Source: Paenacidovorax caeni
GTDB taxonomy: Bacteria > Pseudomonadota > Gammaproteobacteria > Burkholderiales > Burkholderiaceae_C
Assembly (NCBI RefSeq): GCF_001298675.1
Contig: NZ_CYIG01000028.1
Coordinates: forward strand, 1 to 47,116
DNA: 47,116 nucleotides
Direction of reading: 5' to 3'
Part shown: positions 1 to 8,293 of the stretch, one piece after another
Numbering within the stretch: the first letter of the stretch is position 1
Layout: every line of letters starts with the position of its first letter
Notes under the pieces: generated by a model
The model's input: the letters and a program-made list of their open reading frames with translations, nothing else
Told to the model about the DNA's origin: nothing
The model's database searches: none
Position numbers and translations under genes: made by a program

Positions 1-2
1 TC

Positions 3-143
3 CAGGCCATCGCGGACGACTGGCTAACCCAGTACAACGAGTACCGACCGCATGACGCCCTGGGTGGCGTGCCGCCCAAGCAGTTCATGCCCAGATTGAT
101 CACCACAACCGCCGCAGACTCTGGAAATCAACTGTCTGCTTGA
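3..143 (+). CDS. IS3-family transposase OrfB, C-terminal fragment
   Basis: The window opens inside this frame; 46 codons plus TGA are visible. The segment WLTQYNEYRPHDALGG followed by PPKQFM is the typical C-terminal end of IS3-family OrfB (DDE integrase-like transposase), where the N-YRPH-LG pattern follows the last catalytic Glu. The catalytic residues lie outside the window. No intact terminal inverted repeat could be defined downstream. Whether this belongs to the same element type as the truncated OrfA near 45.4 kb cannot be decided from the sequence shown. Confidence 0.8.
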   Translation, partial: QAIADDWLTQYNEYRPHDALGGVPPKQFMPRLITTTAADSGNQLSA

Positions 144-224
144 CAGGGGAGCTTACGCTCACGGTTTGGCTGTCAATGGTTGCCCTTGTCCATCCCTGCT
201 ATGCAAGTGCTTGTTTTTCCAATG

Positions 225-260
225 AAAAAGGCCGCCAGGTGGTGTTCCTTGGCGGCCTTT
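225..260 (-). terminator. Rho-independent terminator of ssrA
   Basis: The arms AAGGCCGCC (228-236) and GGCGGCCTT (251-259) pair perfectly and are extended by AGG/CCT. On the minus strand the hairpin is followed by a run of five T (complement of 225-229). It sits 12 bp beyond the tmRNA 3' end. Confidence 0.85.
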
Positions 261-271
261 GTTTTGGTGGA

Positions 272-649
272 TGGTGGAGCTGGCGGGAATTGAACCCGCG
301 TCCGCAAGCCTTCGTCGAGCAGATCTACATGTTTAGCGCTCTGTTTTGAATCTCACTATCGACATCGCGCAGACGCACGCTATGCCGATCGCCAGTACCC
401 TTTGATCTCGCCTTCTGCCAAGGTACCCGGCAGACGACCAGCTGATGTGAATTCCCTTGCAGCCTGGAGGTATTGCTACCCCCTTGCCCAGCCCACCAGC
501 GCGCTGTTGCAAGGCTCACCGGATTTAAGCGGCGAGTGCGAAACGTTCGTCGTTTGCAGTTACTTTAGTGAATGGAGATTTACGAGCATCACTCAAGCTC
601 GACATGCACCGCACCGATTCCGAACCCACGTCGAAACCAGGACAGCCCC
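272..649 (-). ncRNA. ssrA: transfer-messenger RNA (tmRNA)
   Basis: tmRNA rescues stalled ribosomes with SmpB and adds a degradation tag to the unfinished protein. Read on the minus strand, the RNA starts GGGGCTG and ends CAGCTCCACCA, which pair as a tRNA-like acceptor stem with an encoded CCA. The 3' part contains the T-arm sequence GGGTTCAATTCCCGC. The tag reading frame, near 517-549, reads GCA AAC GAC GAA CGT TTC GCA CTC GCC GCT TAA, giving ANDERFALAA, a betaproteobacterial-type tag. The length of 378 nt fits the family. Short ORFs overlapping this gene are not real. A terminator follows at 225-260. Confidence 0.97.
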
Positions 650-661
650 TCACGATCTATT

Positions 662-1336
662 TTAGGCTCTATTGAGCAATTGCAAGAGCTCAAGAGGAGA
701 ATTAATGATGGCATGCGCACCCCAGCCCAGCGGATCCTGTGCCACACCCAAGTAGCCATAGACAGCAGCGACCGTCCCCATGCCTGCAGCATGGCCTGCC
801 AAGATATCGCGCTCATCGTCACCCACGTAAACGCAGTCGTTGGGGGCGATGCCCAGTCTCTCAGCGGCCTCCAGCAGCGGCGCGGGATGTGGTTTGGCAT
901 GTGGCGTCGTATCACCACTGACCACCGTCCTCGCGGTTGAAAACAAAGACATGCCACGCGTCAATGGTTCGCTGAAGCGAGTGGATTTATTGGTAACGAC
1001 CCCCCAAGGCAGCCCCAAGCCTGCAAGGCCCTCAATAAGCTGAGCCACCCCGTCAAAAGGCAAGGTTTGCTTCAGCAGGCAAACTTGGTAGTTCTCGAAG
1101 AACTCCTCGCGCATCGCCGAAAAATCGGGATGATCTGGACCTATGCCAAACGCCTCGCCTAACATGCCTCGGGCACCTGCTCCGGCCATCGGCCGATAAC
1201 GAGCAAGGGGTAAGGAAGGCAAACCACGCGCTACGCGCATCTTGTCAACTGCAGCCCCCAGATCGGGGGCACTGTCAACCAAGGTTCCATCGAGATCAAA
1301 TAGGACCGCCTTGGCATGCGCGAACATCGCCTGCAT
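662..1336 (-). CDS. gph: phosphoglycolate phosphatase (HAD hydrolase)
   Basis: This is a HAD-superfamily phosphatase of the Gph type, which dephosphorylates 2-phosphoglycolate made by DNA repair or oxygenase side reactions. Motif I is VLFDLDGTLVDS near the N terminus (nucleophile and acid Asp pair). The motif II region is GVVTNKS. The motif III Lys lies in PHAKPHPAPLL and motif IV is YVGDDERDILAG. The protein is about 224 aa, normal for the family. I prefer the ATG at 1336 to the upstream TTG at 1339, because the ATG overlaps the ubiG stop in a TGATG, which implies translational coupling. Some Comamonadaceae Gph proteins may act on other sugar phosphates, so the substrate is inferred from family and from the ubiG neighbour. 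Confidence 0.9.
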   Translation of the reverse strand: MQAMFAHAKAVLFDLDGTLVDSAPDLGAAVDKMRVARGLPSLPLARYRPMAGAGARGMLGEAFGIGPDHPDFSAMREEFFENYQVCLLKQTLPFDGVAQLIEGLAGLGLPWGVVTNKSTRFSEPLTRGMSLFSTARTVVSGDTTPHAKPHPAPLLEAAERLGIAPNDCVYVGDDERDILAGHAAGMGTVAAVYGYLGVAQDPLGWGAHAIINSPLELLQLLNRA

Positions 1337-2046
1337 CAAATAACCCTCTGCGTGGCAAAAAGGTAATTCACGCTGGTGCCCGCGCCCAAACTGTAACGTT
1401 TGGTCAGAGGACTGTACGAAAGCCCCTTAGCTTGGCGCAGCTCAAGCGCCGCCTCTCGGCAATACGCTGCAAGTTCATGCGGCTGAATGAGCTTGGCATA
1501 TTCATGGGTACCACGCGGAAGCATCTTCAGCACATACTCCGCCGCCACGATTGCCAAGGCAAAAGCCTTCATGTTGCGATTGATGGTAGAGAAAAAAACC
1601 CAACCGCCGGGTTTGACAAGCTGCGCACAAGACCGAACGATTGATGCGGGGTCTGGCACGTGCTCAAGCATTTCCATGCAGGTCACGACATCAAATTGGC
1701 TTGGCTGCTCGGACGCCAAGGCTTCAGCGCTGATTTCCCGGTACTGGACAGAGGGCGTCTGCGTCTCGATGGCGTGCAACTGGGCAATCCGCAGCGCTTT
1801 CGTGGATAGATCGATGCCCGTCACATCAGCGCCCTTGCGCGCCATCGAGTCTGCCAAGATACCGCCACCACATCCAACGTCAAGAACCTTCTTGCCGACC
1901 AGGGGGGCAAGCCCAATGATCCACTCCAACCGCAAAGGATTGATCTGGTGCAAAGGGCGGAACTCACTCTCAGGATCCCACCAGCGATGGGCCAGCTCGG
2001 AGAATTTGGCCAACTCGGCCGGATCTGCATTGAGGGTGTCGCTCAT
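1336..2046 (-). CDS. ubiG: ubiquinone biosynthesis O-methyltransferase UbiG
   Basis: UbiG is the SAM-dependent enzyme that performs both O-methylations in ubiquinone synthesis, acting at the cytoplasmic face of the membrane. The N-terminal pattern ELAHRWWDPESEFRPLHQIN followed by NPLRLEW is characteristic of UbiG. The SAM-binding motif I is VLDVGCGGGILAD, and VTCMEMLEHVPDP matches the post-motif region. The ATG at 2046 (MSDTLNAD) gives 236 aa, the usual size. A GTG at 2061 would add five residues and is less likely. The gene is followed at once by gph with overlapping stop and start. A terminator at about 2117-2149 separates it from what was once the tRNA-His gene upstream. Confidence 0.93.
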   Translation of the reverse strand: MSDTLNADPAELAKFSELAHRWWDPESEFRPLHQINPLRLEWIIGLAPLVGKKVLDVGCGGGILADSMARKGADVTGIDLSTKALRIAQLHAIETQTPSVQYREISAEALASEQPSQFDVVTCMEMLEHVPDPASIVRSCAQLVKPGGWVFFSTINRNMKAFALAIVAAEYVLKMLPRGTHEYAKLIQPHELAAYCREAALELRQAKGLSYSPLTKRYSLGAGTSVNYLFATQRVI

Positions 2047-2116
2047 GTTTTCATTGTCCACAGGAAAACTGGCGTAAGAGGTTGGCGCCTACGCATTAAA
2101 CAAATGCAGCAAATAA

Positions 2117-2149
2117 AAAACCCCGCCGACCGGGCGGTGGCGAGGTTTT
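2117..2149 (-). terminator. probable original tRNA-His terminator, now cut off by the island
   Basis: The arms AACCCCGCC (2119-2127) and GGCGAGGTT (2139-2147) pair with one mismatch. The minus-strand transcript then runs into six T (complement of 2115-2120). It lies immediately beyond the residual tRNA-His 3' repeat at 2153-2171. Before the island inserted it would have directly followed tRNA-His, which is now 3.4 kb away. Confidence 0.65.
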
Positions 2150-2152
2150 ATG

Positions 2153-2171
2153 TTTGGGGTGGCTGATGGGA
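2153..2171. repeat. island attachment-site copy distal to the intact tRNA (att, 19-bp direct repeat)
   Basis: TTTGGGGTGGCTGATGGGA is identical to 5575-5593, which is the 3' end of tRNA-His plus two flanking bases. A lone tRNA 3' fragment opposite an intact tRNA with an adjacent integrase gene is the standard signature of site-specific island integration. Confidence 0.9.
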
Positions 2172-2645
2172 AACCACTAGCCACCACACAAATCCTTTTC
2201 AAATCAAGCACTTAGCTTGATATGTTACACAGCCAAAGCGAACGTCCAGTGTAGCAAATTGGACCGTTTCGCCGGCCAAATTCTAATCGAACGAAGCCCG
2301 TTCTCCTACTCCCCAGGCAACCGATTCAGCCATTCAAGCACAGCGGTCCATGCCCCCGCATTGATGACCTAGAACTTTGGCCCTGAGACCTTCGGACCCG
2401 ACGAGATGGGCATAACCATCACGAGCCAAAGCTCAGAGGCTGCCTGCTCCGAGGACCGACTTCAGCGTCGGCCTTTTGTTCATGCCATCGCTACACGTCC
2501 CAAGCAGACCACGCGGGGTGGGCTGCAAAGACAACGCCCTACATCCTGAAAGCTTGGCGGCAGATGGATGCAGGGCGCGTGGGAGTACCAGTGAGACGTA
2601 TAGCAACTGACTCAAGCCCTTGGGGCTCCCGTTCGGGAGGCCCAG
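2172..2645. other. non-coding left part of the island
   Basis: I see no convincing gene in these 474 bases; the short frames here lack family resemblance. A weak hairpin with stem CCGAC/GTCGG followed by TTTT lies near 2455-2478 and could act as a plus-strand terminator. The last bases carry GGGAGG at about 2635-2640, a good ribosome binding site for the gene starting at 2646. Confidence 0.4.
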
Positions 2646-3560
2646 ATGGCACAAAGACAACTCGCGCTCGCGTATGAGGAGCCATTCGATGTAGCGGTCA
2701 ATGAACCGCTTCTCTATCACGACGCCGAGCGCTTCGGCTTCACCGCACTTCTGCGTCCTGGCGGTAAACCGCGACAGTTGTCCGTCCGGCTGAAAGACCT
2801 GCCGACCGTTTTGCGGCAGCAGTGTCCAGGAGGCACAGACCTGTATATCGCGCAAAACGAGTTTTTTCGGCCGAACCGGCAGGTGGTTAACTGTAGCCGG
2901 CTGACGTCTTGCTACGTGGACTTGGACACTTACAAGCTTGACGCGCTTTACGGCAAGCCGGCAGAAGCGCTCACGGACCGGCTGCTGCGCCAGTGCGACG
3001 ACGAACAACTTCCCCCGCCCAGCATCGTTGTGTACTCAGGCCGGGGCCTGCAGGCTAAATGGCTACTGGAGCGGCCAATCCCTCCAAGTGCCTTGCCCCG
3101 CTGGCAAGCACTCCAAGCAGAGCTCGGACGGCGATTGCTGCCAATGGGAGCGGACTTGAGAGCGCTCGATGCCTCGCGCGTGCTGCGTCTCGTCGGCTCC
3201 GTCAACAGCCGAAGCGGCGACGTCGTCCGGGTCGTTCATCTCCAGCGACTGCCGACTTTCGGAAGCACCATCGGACCTGAAGGCGTGGCCGTATACCCTT
3301 TCGACAGCTTTTTTGATGACGTACTGCCGCTGACCAGGCAAGAGTTGGCGCAGCATCGCGCCGAAATCATTGAGCGTACGGAAGTTGACAAGCGCCTCCG
3401 TCCGAAGCCCGCAGAAAGCGACAGGCCCATCAAGCGGCTTCAGCTAGTCGAGCCGGGTCGCCACTCATCCGCACGGCGCATCATCCCGTCAGAGTTGGCA
3501 TGGGCTCGACTAACCGACGGGGCGACGACACGGATACGAGTACTGATTAGGACCGCTTAA
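2646..3560 (+). CDS. island primase/replication-like protein (PrimPol-type), probably truncated
   Basis: The 304-aa product has motifs that fit the archaeo-eukaryotic primase-polymerase fold found in plasmid and island replication proteins. CYVDLDTYK (residues 89-97) carries two Asp of the metal-binding type, SGRGLQAKWLL (131-141) resembles the sGxGxxxxW motif, and DASRVLRLVGSVNSR (175-189) resembles the late R-rich motif. The start is supported by GGGAGG five bases upstream. The frame ends abruptly in a low-complexity tail right on a strong hairpin. I would expect a longer protein with a helicase or DNA-binding C-terminal part, so a deletion is likely. Family membership comes from motif reading, not from a profile search. 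Confidence 0.6.
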   Translation: MAQRQLALAYEEPFDVAVNEPLLYHDAERFGFTALLRPGGKPRQLSVRLKDLPTVLRQQCPGGTDLYIAQNEFFRPNRQVVNCSRLTSCYVDLDTYKLDALYGKPAEALTDRLLRQCDDEQLPPPSIVVYSGRGLQAKWLLERPIPPSALPRWQALQAELGRRLLPMGADLRALDASRVLRLVGSVNSRSGDVVRVVHLQRLPTFGSTIGPEGVAVYPFDSFFDDVLPLTRQELAQHRAEIIERTEVDKRLRPKPAESDRPIKRLQLVEPGRHSSARRIIPSELAWARLTDGATTRIRVLIRTA

Positions 3561-3606
3561 AAACATGCTGCTCCAGTGGCCAGAGCCGCTGGAGCAGCAT
3601 GTTTTT
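3559..3606. terminator. strong bidirectional terminator
   Basis: The 18-bp arms 3559-3576 and 3589-3606 pair perfectly around a 12-nt loop, with A-runs and T-runs on both sides, so the hairpin can end transcription from either strand. It overlaps the stop codon of the primase-like gene and lies downstream of the convergent integrase gene. Confidence 0.85.
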
Positions 3607-3671
3607 TGGGTAAGCACGTGGCCCACCTCGGCGATAAACTGCCAGAGGGGTCGGCGGGGGGCTCTTCCGAC

Positions 3672-5462
3672 TCATGACCGCTGCTTGGACACCCTCTTAT
3701 CGACCGTCTTACCCGCGCGAAGGTGCGGGAAGTCAACATACCCCCTGCCCGCCTCCCACGGGAGCGCCGGAATCGGTCGAAACTTCACCGCTTTGAAGTG
3801 CCGAACAAGTACATCAAATGGCAAGTCGCTGCCGTATCCGTCCGTGATAGCACCGTCGCCGCTGGTGTGCCCCATGAGCCGCTTTAGGTAGCGGGACGGC
3901 ATTTCAGCGGCTTCAAGCGTGTCCTTCAGCGTGTGGCGGAACGAGTAGAGAACCTTGCGCTTGTCTTCGATGGAAAGCTTTTTCTTCAGGCGCCCAAAAA
4001 ACTACGAGAAGCTCCCGGAAAGCTTGCCGTGAAAGTCCTTCTTGAGCGTCGGAAAGAGGGCTTTTGCTCCCTTGGATTTGACCCACTCGACATAGCGCAA
4101 GAGGCCAAGGTCCAACAACTCCTGTGCTACCGGTACACGGCGAATGGAGGCAGCATTCTTCAGGAGTCGGCCGTGGGCTTCTGCTTTGACTACGTCTTCA
4201 TTTTCGTCTTCTTCGTCGTCGAAGAGTTCCGCGTCGTCAGGCTCAGGCCGGTCGACGAGATTCAGATACCAGCAATTCACCAGGGCGTCATAAGCAAGGT
4301 CTTCGAGCGCCAGCCCTGCGACCTCCTCGGTCCGCGCACCGGTGTAGTACATGAGCAGCGGAATCCAATAAGACGCCTCCTTCGAGCTTCCCTGGGAGCG
4401 CTTGTGCTCACCGTTGTAGATAGAGCAGCCGAAGATGGTGTTCAGGTCGCTCTGGTCGAAAGGCAGACGCTTCTTGCGGCGCTTTTCACGTGCTGACTTG
4501 CCGCGCCCGAGAACATCCTGTGCGGGATTCACTTCAAGGAGCATCCTGCCCACTGCCACCTTGTAGATAGCCTTCACTTTCGCGAGGCGCTCATTGATGG
4601 TGACTGTCGCCAGTCCACGCCTTGCCATGGCCTCAACGAACTCGTTAACCAGTTCCTTCGTCACCTGGCCTGGATACTTGACCCCAGCCGCCCGAGCCAG
4701 ATGCTCGAGCTCGCGCCAAGGTGTTTGAGCGGCAATCACGGTCGGCTTCGGCCGGTCATCCACGTGCTTGACCCACTTGGCAAAAACCTCCGCCCATGTC
4801 GCCCCTTGGTGAATGCTGAGGGATTTTTTCAGGTCGGTGATGTTCATGCCCGGTGCCATGGTGGCACTGGGTTTGACTCTGCCTGCTTGGCGGTCGATTC
4901 GCACGTCAAGGGCCTGTACGACGGCTTCTAGCAGCTTGTAGGCCACCTGCCTTTCATGTTCGGGATTGAGGTCGACCTCGGCACCGAGCAGGTGAAGAAA
5001 GCTGCGCATCGCGGGCACGATGGGCTCGACTTTGCCTTGGGCGAGCAGCCTGCCTAGTTCCTGGCGCTGCTGCTGCAACTGGTCGTTCAGACTTTCGAAG
5101 TCCTCGTCGTCAAGGCCATGGCTACGTTGCAGGTCGTCCGCGAGCAGCGACTGGTGGACCCAGTTGCTGGCCATGGCCTGCACTTGCTGTTCGGTCAGCG
5201 CGGTGAGTCGACGAACCGAGCGCTGGGCACGTTGGGATGCTTTCACAGCTAGCTCACGCTCTTTTAGCGCGAACTCTTGCTGGATAGCTGCCAGTTCGGT
5301 GATGAGAAGGGCTTTGCCTTCACGGCGGTCACTCGTACCCAGCGCACGAATGATTTCAGGCTTGCGAGGGTAGGCTGGCCGAAGCTTGGAAGGTACGCGA
5401 ACCCGGCAATAGAGCTTGCCGGACTTCCCGCGTGCGTATAGGTGTTCTGCGATTTGTTTCAT
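3672..5462 (-). pseudogene. tyrosine recombinase/integrase, broken by in-frame amber stop
   Basis: The reading frame from ATG 5462 encodes a phage-type integrase. There is an N-terminal arm domain, a core-binding region (WAEVFAKWVKHV and following), and the catalytic box I Arg in YYTGARTEEVAGL at about residue 375. A TAG at 4004-4002 (codon 487) interrupts the frame. The same frame then continues without any shift through KKKLSIEDKRKVLYSFRHTL, LMGHTSGDG and a Tyr in TDGYGSD at about residue 540. The amber therefore removes the box II Arg and the Tyr nucleophile. Joined, the protein would be about 596 codons. Because the frame is otherwise intact, the mutation looks recent, or it could be a sequencing error or be suppressed. 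Its place next to tRNA-His fits the role of island integrase. Confidence 0.85.
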
Positions 5463-5574
5463 GGTCCTGTACCACAGAGTTGTGTAACAGGCCGTGTAAC
5501 AACAGCAGCTTATATGCTGCGCTAAGTTATTGATTTTCTTATGAAATCAACAACTTAGCGAGGACTTGAATAGT

Positions 5575-5593
5575 TTTGGGGTGGCTGATGGGA
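5575..5593. repeat. island attachment-site copy at the intact tRNA-His (att, 19-bp direct repeat)
   Basis: This is the second copy of TTTGGGGTGGCTGATGGGA. It covers the last 17 bases of the tRNA-His gene, including the CCA, plus two bases beyond it. It marks the integrase-proximal border of the island. Confidence 0.9.
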
Positions 5594-5653
5594 CTCGAAC
5601 CCACGACGACAGGAATCACAATCCTGGACTCTACCAACTGAGCTACAGCCACC
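5577..5653 (-). tRNA. tRNA-His (GTG)
   Basis: On the minus strand the gene starts GGTGGCTGTAGCTCAGTTGG and ends in AGCCACCCCA with an encoded CCA. The anticodon loop reads ATTGTGATT (anticodon GTG). The extra 5' G that pairs with C73, specific to tRNA-His, is present. The gene is intact because the inserted island regenerated its 3' end. Confidence 0.97.
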
Positions 5654-5722
5654 GTAGAGCTTTGCATTATAAGCTGAATTTCAGCTCTTCATCCAACTTT
5701 CCGCAGTTTGATCAGGAAAGAC

Positions 5723-7630
5723 TCAGGACTGCGGACGCGGGACCTTGATCTGAACCTTAAACCGCTCCTTGAGCATCTCGTAGTACGCAATGCCTTCCGC
5801 CGTGCCAAGCCACTGCTGGAACTGTTGGCGTTGCGCAGCCTCCTCCCCCGCCTGCTTGCCAGCTTCACGCGGCTGAACACGATTAACCTTGACCACAGCG
5901 TAGCCTTGCCCACCGAGATCAACGCCGACCCACCCTGGCAAGTTGTCGACACCTGCGTGCAGTGCTGCATCCACCACAGAGCGAGGCAGGCTCTGCAACT
6001 GGTCGCGTCCAACGGTCAGTGCGGCCGACAGACCCACAGCACCTGAGGCATCGCTCTTCCAAGAGGCCAGCTTGGCTTGGCCTTCAGCGCGGGCCAACTC
6101 TGCAGACTTTTCTGCGACGAACATGGCACGCACACGATCACGCACCTCGTCAAAAGGCAGCGTACGCGCTGGCGTATATTGAACGATGCGTCCCGAGACC
6201 AGCATGCTGGGGCCGACCTCAACAGCTTCAGTATTGCGCTTGCTCTCAATCGAGTCAGAGGAGAAAAGGGACTCTAGGAAGCGCTGGTTAGCCATTGGAC
6301 CCTGAACGCCCGGCTGGGGCGTGCGCGTTACATGCTGCGCCGTCTGGATCTTTAGCTTGAGCTTCTCAGCTGTGGGCTGCAGGCTGTCAGCCTGCTCATA
6401 CACGCCATTCGAGAAGGCATCCGCCGCCTCCGCGAACTTGCCCTGCGCCTGCTGCTGCTTGAGTTCCGTTTCAAGTTTGGCACGCACTTGCTCAAAGCTC
6501 GGCGGCTGTGGCGTTTTCACATCCGTGAGTTGAATGATGTGGTAGCCAAAATCGCTTTCCACCACATCGCTGATGTCCCCTTTGTGCATCGAGAACACCG
6601 CATCCTCAAAAGGTTTCACCATTGCACCACGTGCAAAGAAGCCCAAATCACCACCGCCCTGAGCGGAGCCAGAATCCTCGGAGTTTTTCTTGGCGATGTC
6701 TGCGAAGACAGCAGGATTTTTCCGCACCTGCGCCAACAGTTCCTGTGCGCGAGCCTTGGCAGTTTCGCGCGCTTGCGCGGACGCATCCTTGGTGGCATTC
6801 ACAAGTATGTGGCTTGCGCGGCGCTCTTCCTTGCCAGCAAAGCGCTCCTGGTTTTCCTTGTAATACGTGCGAAGATCATCGTCGCTCAGCGTGATACCTG
6901 CGCGCACCGCATCCAGATCAAGGACAAGGTACTCCACCGTCGCCTCTTCGGGCTGCTGAAAGCTAGCCGCCCGGCTTTGATAAAAAGCCTGCAGGTCGGC
7001 ATCCGAAGGAGCCACCTTGCCCGCAAAATCCTGCGCGTTGAAGCGTGCAACCTGGATCTCGCGGCGCTGGTACAAGGCATCCATCGCCTGCTTGAACTGA
7101 CCATCCGTACCGAAGGAAGACTGCAGCACGCCTCCCAGCACCTGGGAAATAGAAAGATCGCGGCGCATATTGGCCTCGAAGCCCTCAGGGGTCAGTCCCT
7201 GGGCGCCGACCAACGCACGGTAAGCATCAGCATCCAGCGAACCATCGGGCCGCTTAAGCGCCGCAATCGCAGGAATCTCCTTCAGGGCACTGGCCAGCCG
7301 CGCATCGCTGGCAACGATATGCATTTTTTGCACGGCAGCTGCCATCACCCGATCACGCACCATGCGCTCTAGCGTGGCATAGCGTGCCTGCGGTGAATCC
7401 AGCAACTTGGGATCCACCGAAGGTGACTGTGAGCGGATGCGATCACTCTCAATCCGGTGCATATTGTCCCAGTCCGACTGTTTGATGTCTTGACCGTCCA
7501 CCCGGGCCACGACCGGGCTCGACTCGGTGAAATAGTTGCGGTCGATGCCCACCAGGACGAACGAAGGGATGACCAGCAAGAACAACAAGATCATGCCGAA
7601 CTTGGAGTGCTTGCGGATGGATTCGAGCAT
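5723..7630 (-). CDS. ppiD: PpiD-like periplasmic peptidyl-prolyl isomerase/chaperone
   Basis: PpiD is an inner-membrane-anchored chaperone facing the periplasm that helps proteins leaving the SecYEG translocon. The ATG at 7630 gives 635 aa, close to the usual size of about 620-640; the TTG at 7639 is less likely. A single membrane helix (GMILLFLLVIPSFVLVGI, about residues 12-29) is followed by a SurA_N-like region and one parvulin domain. The parvulin domain starts at ERRASHILV and includes GGDLGFFARGAMVKPFEDAV and SDFGYHIIQL. It lies between tRNA-Val and tRNA-His, downstream of hupB, a typical arrangement in this group. Confidence 0.93.
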   Translation of the reverse strand: MLESIRKHSKFGMILLFLLVIPSFVLVGIDRNYFTESSPVVARVDGQDIKQSDWDNMHRIESDRIRSQSPSVDPKLLDSPQARYATLERMVRDRVMAAAVQKMHIVASDARLASALKEIPAIAALKRPDGSLDADAYRALVGAQGLTPEGFEANMRRDLSISQVLGGVLQSSFGTDGQFKQAMDALYQRREIQVARFNAQDFAGKVAPSDADLQAFYQSRAASFQQPEEATVEYLVLDLDAVRAGITLSDDDLRTYYKENQERFAGKEERRASHILVNATKDASAQARETAKARAQELLAQVRKNPAVFADIAKKNSEDSGSAQGGGDLGFFARGAMVKPFEDAVFSMHKGDISDVVESDFGYHIIQLTDVKTPQPPSFEQVRAKLETELKQQQAQGKFAEAADAFSNGVYEQADSLQPTAEKLKLKIQTAQHVTRTPQPGVQGPMANQRFLESLFSSDSIESKRNTEAVEVGPSMLVSGRIVQYTPARTLPFDEVRDRVRAMFVAEKSAELARAEGQAKLASWKSDASGAVGLSAALTVGRDQLQSLPRSVVDAALHAGVDNLPGWVGVDLGGQGYAVVKVNRVQPREAGKQAGEEAAQRQQFQQWLGTAEGIAYYEMLKERFKVQIKVPRPQS

Positions 7631-7656
7631 AGTCAACAATCTTTCTGGGCTGACAA

Positions 7657-7684
7657 AAGAAAAGGCGAACTCGCGTTCGCCTTT
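7657..7684 (-). terminator. terminator after tRNA-Val
   Basis: AAAGGCGAAC (7661-7670) and GTTCGCCTTT (7675-7684) form a perfect 10-bp stem with a four-base loop. On the minus strand it is followed by TTTTCTTTTG. It ends the hupB/tRNA-Val transcript just upstream of the ppiD start. Confidence 0.8.
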
Positions 7685-7693
7685 GTTCGGTGG

Positions 7694-7769
7694 TGGTGGG
7701 TGCTGACGGGGTCGAACCGCCGACCTACGCCTTGTAAGGGCGCCGCTCTACCAACTGAGCTAAGCACCC
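7694..7769 (-). tRNA. tRNA-Val (TAC)
   Basis: On the minus strand GGGTGCTTAGCTCAGTTGG leads into the D-arm. The anticodon loop contains CTTACAA (anticodon TAC), and AGCACCCACCA closes the acceptor stem with an encoded CCA. It starts 15 bp after the hupB stop codon, so it may be co-transcribed with hupB. Confidence 0.97.
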
Positions 7770-7783
7770 CACCTTAACTGACG

Positions 7784-8056
7784 TCAGTTCAGGGCATCCT
7801 TCAATGCCTTGCCCGGACGGAACTTTGGAACCTTGGCGGCTTTGATTTTAATCGTAGCGCCAGTACGGGGATTGCGGCCGGTGCGTGCAGCACGCTTGCC
7901 AACGGCAAATGTACCAAAACCAACGAGCGACACCGTGCCACCCTTCTTCAAGGTTTTCTTCACTGCCTCAATCGTCGACTCCAGTGCACGCGCGGCTGCA
8001 GCCTTGGAGATATCGGCATTGGTTGCGATGTGCTCAATCAGTTCGGTTTTGTTCAC
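7784..8056 (-). CDS. hupB: DNA-binding protein HU-beta
   Basis: This is a small histone-like DNA-bending protein of 90 aa. The N terminus [10 protein letters not shown], the body [20 protein letters not shown] and the end [13 protein letters not shown] are the standard HU sequence, with the DNA-binding arm around [10 protein letters not shown]. The proper start is the GTG at 8056: the frame extends further upstream, but homology begins at NKTEL and an AGAGG lies about eight bases before the GTG. The 237 bp between this start and pgsA contain no gene and must hold its promoter. Confidence 0.93.
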   Translation of the reverse strand: MNKTELIEHIATNADISKAAAARALESTIEAVKKTLKKGGTVSLVGFGTFAVGKRAARTGRNPRTGATIKIKAAKVPKFRPGKALKDALN

Positions 8057-8293
8057 AAGAGGCCTCTCGGGAAATACATGGATGGGATGTCTCGTACTCG
8101 CGGATTCTTGCATGCCCGAGGCTATGCATGAAGAGGGAAGACGATCCTCCAAAAAACAGGATGCGCCGTCTTTAGCGGCGCCTGGGCGAATTCTAGTCGC
8201 ATTTGCGCAGCGGCATGGGGTGGCGATGGTTTTTTGTCGTGCGAGGAGCGCGATGCGCGCCATTGCCTATTGACAAAAACCAGCCTCCGACTG

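Larger units (their letters stand above)
2153..5593. mobile_element. small genomic island integrated at tRNA-His, apparently decayed
   Basis: The island is bounded by the 19-bp direct repeats at 2153-2171 and 5575-5593. It holds a primase/replication-like gene (2646-3560) and a tyrosine integrase gene (3672-5462) next to the tRNA. The integrase carries an in-frame amber codon before its catalytic C-terminal part, and the primase-like protein seems shortened. No accessory cargo is visible, so this is probably the shrunken remains of a larger integrative element or satellite. Confidence 0.85.

Noticed and set aside
402-665. Small open frames across 325-660
   Set aside because: They lie within the tmRNA gene, whose ends, tag frame and terminator are unambiguous.
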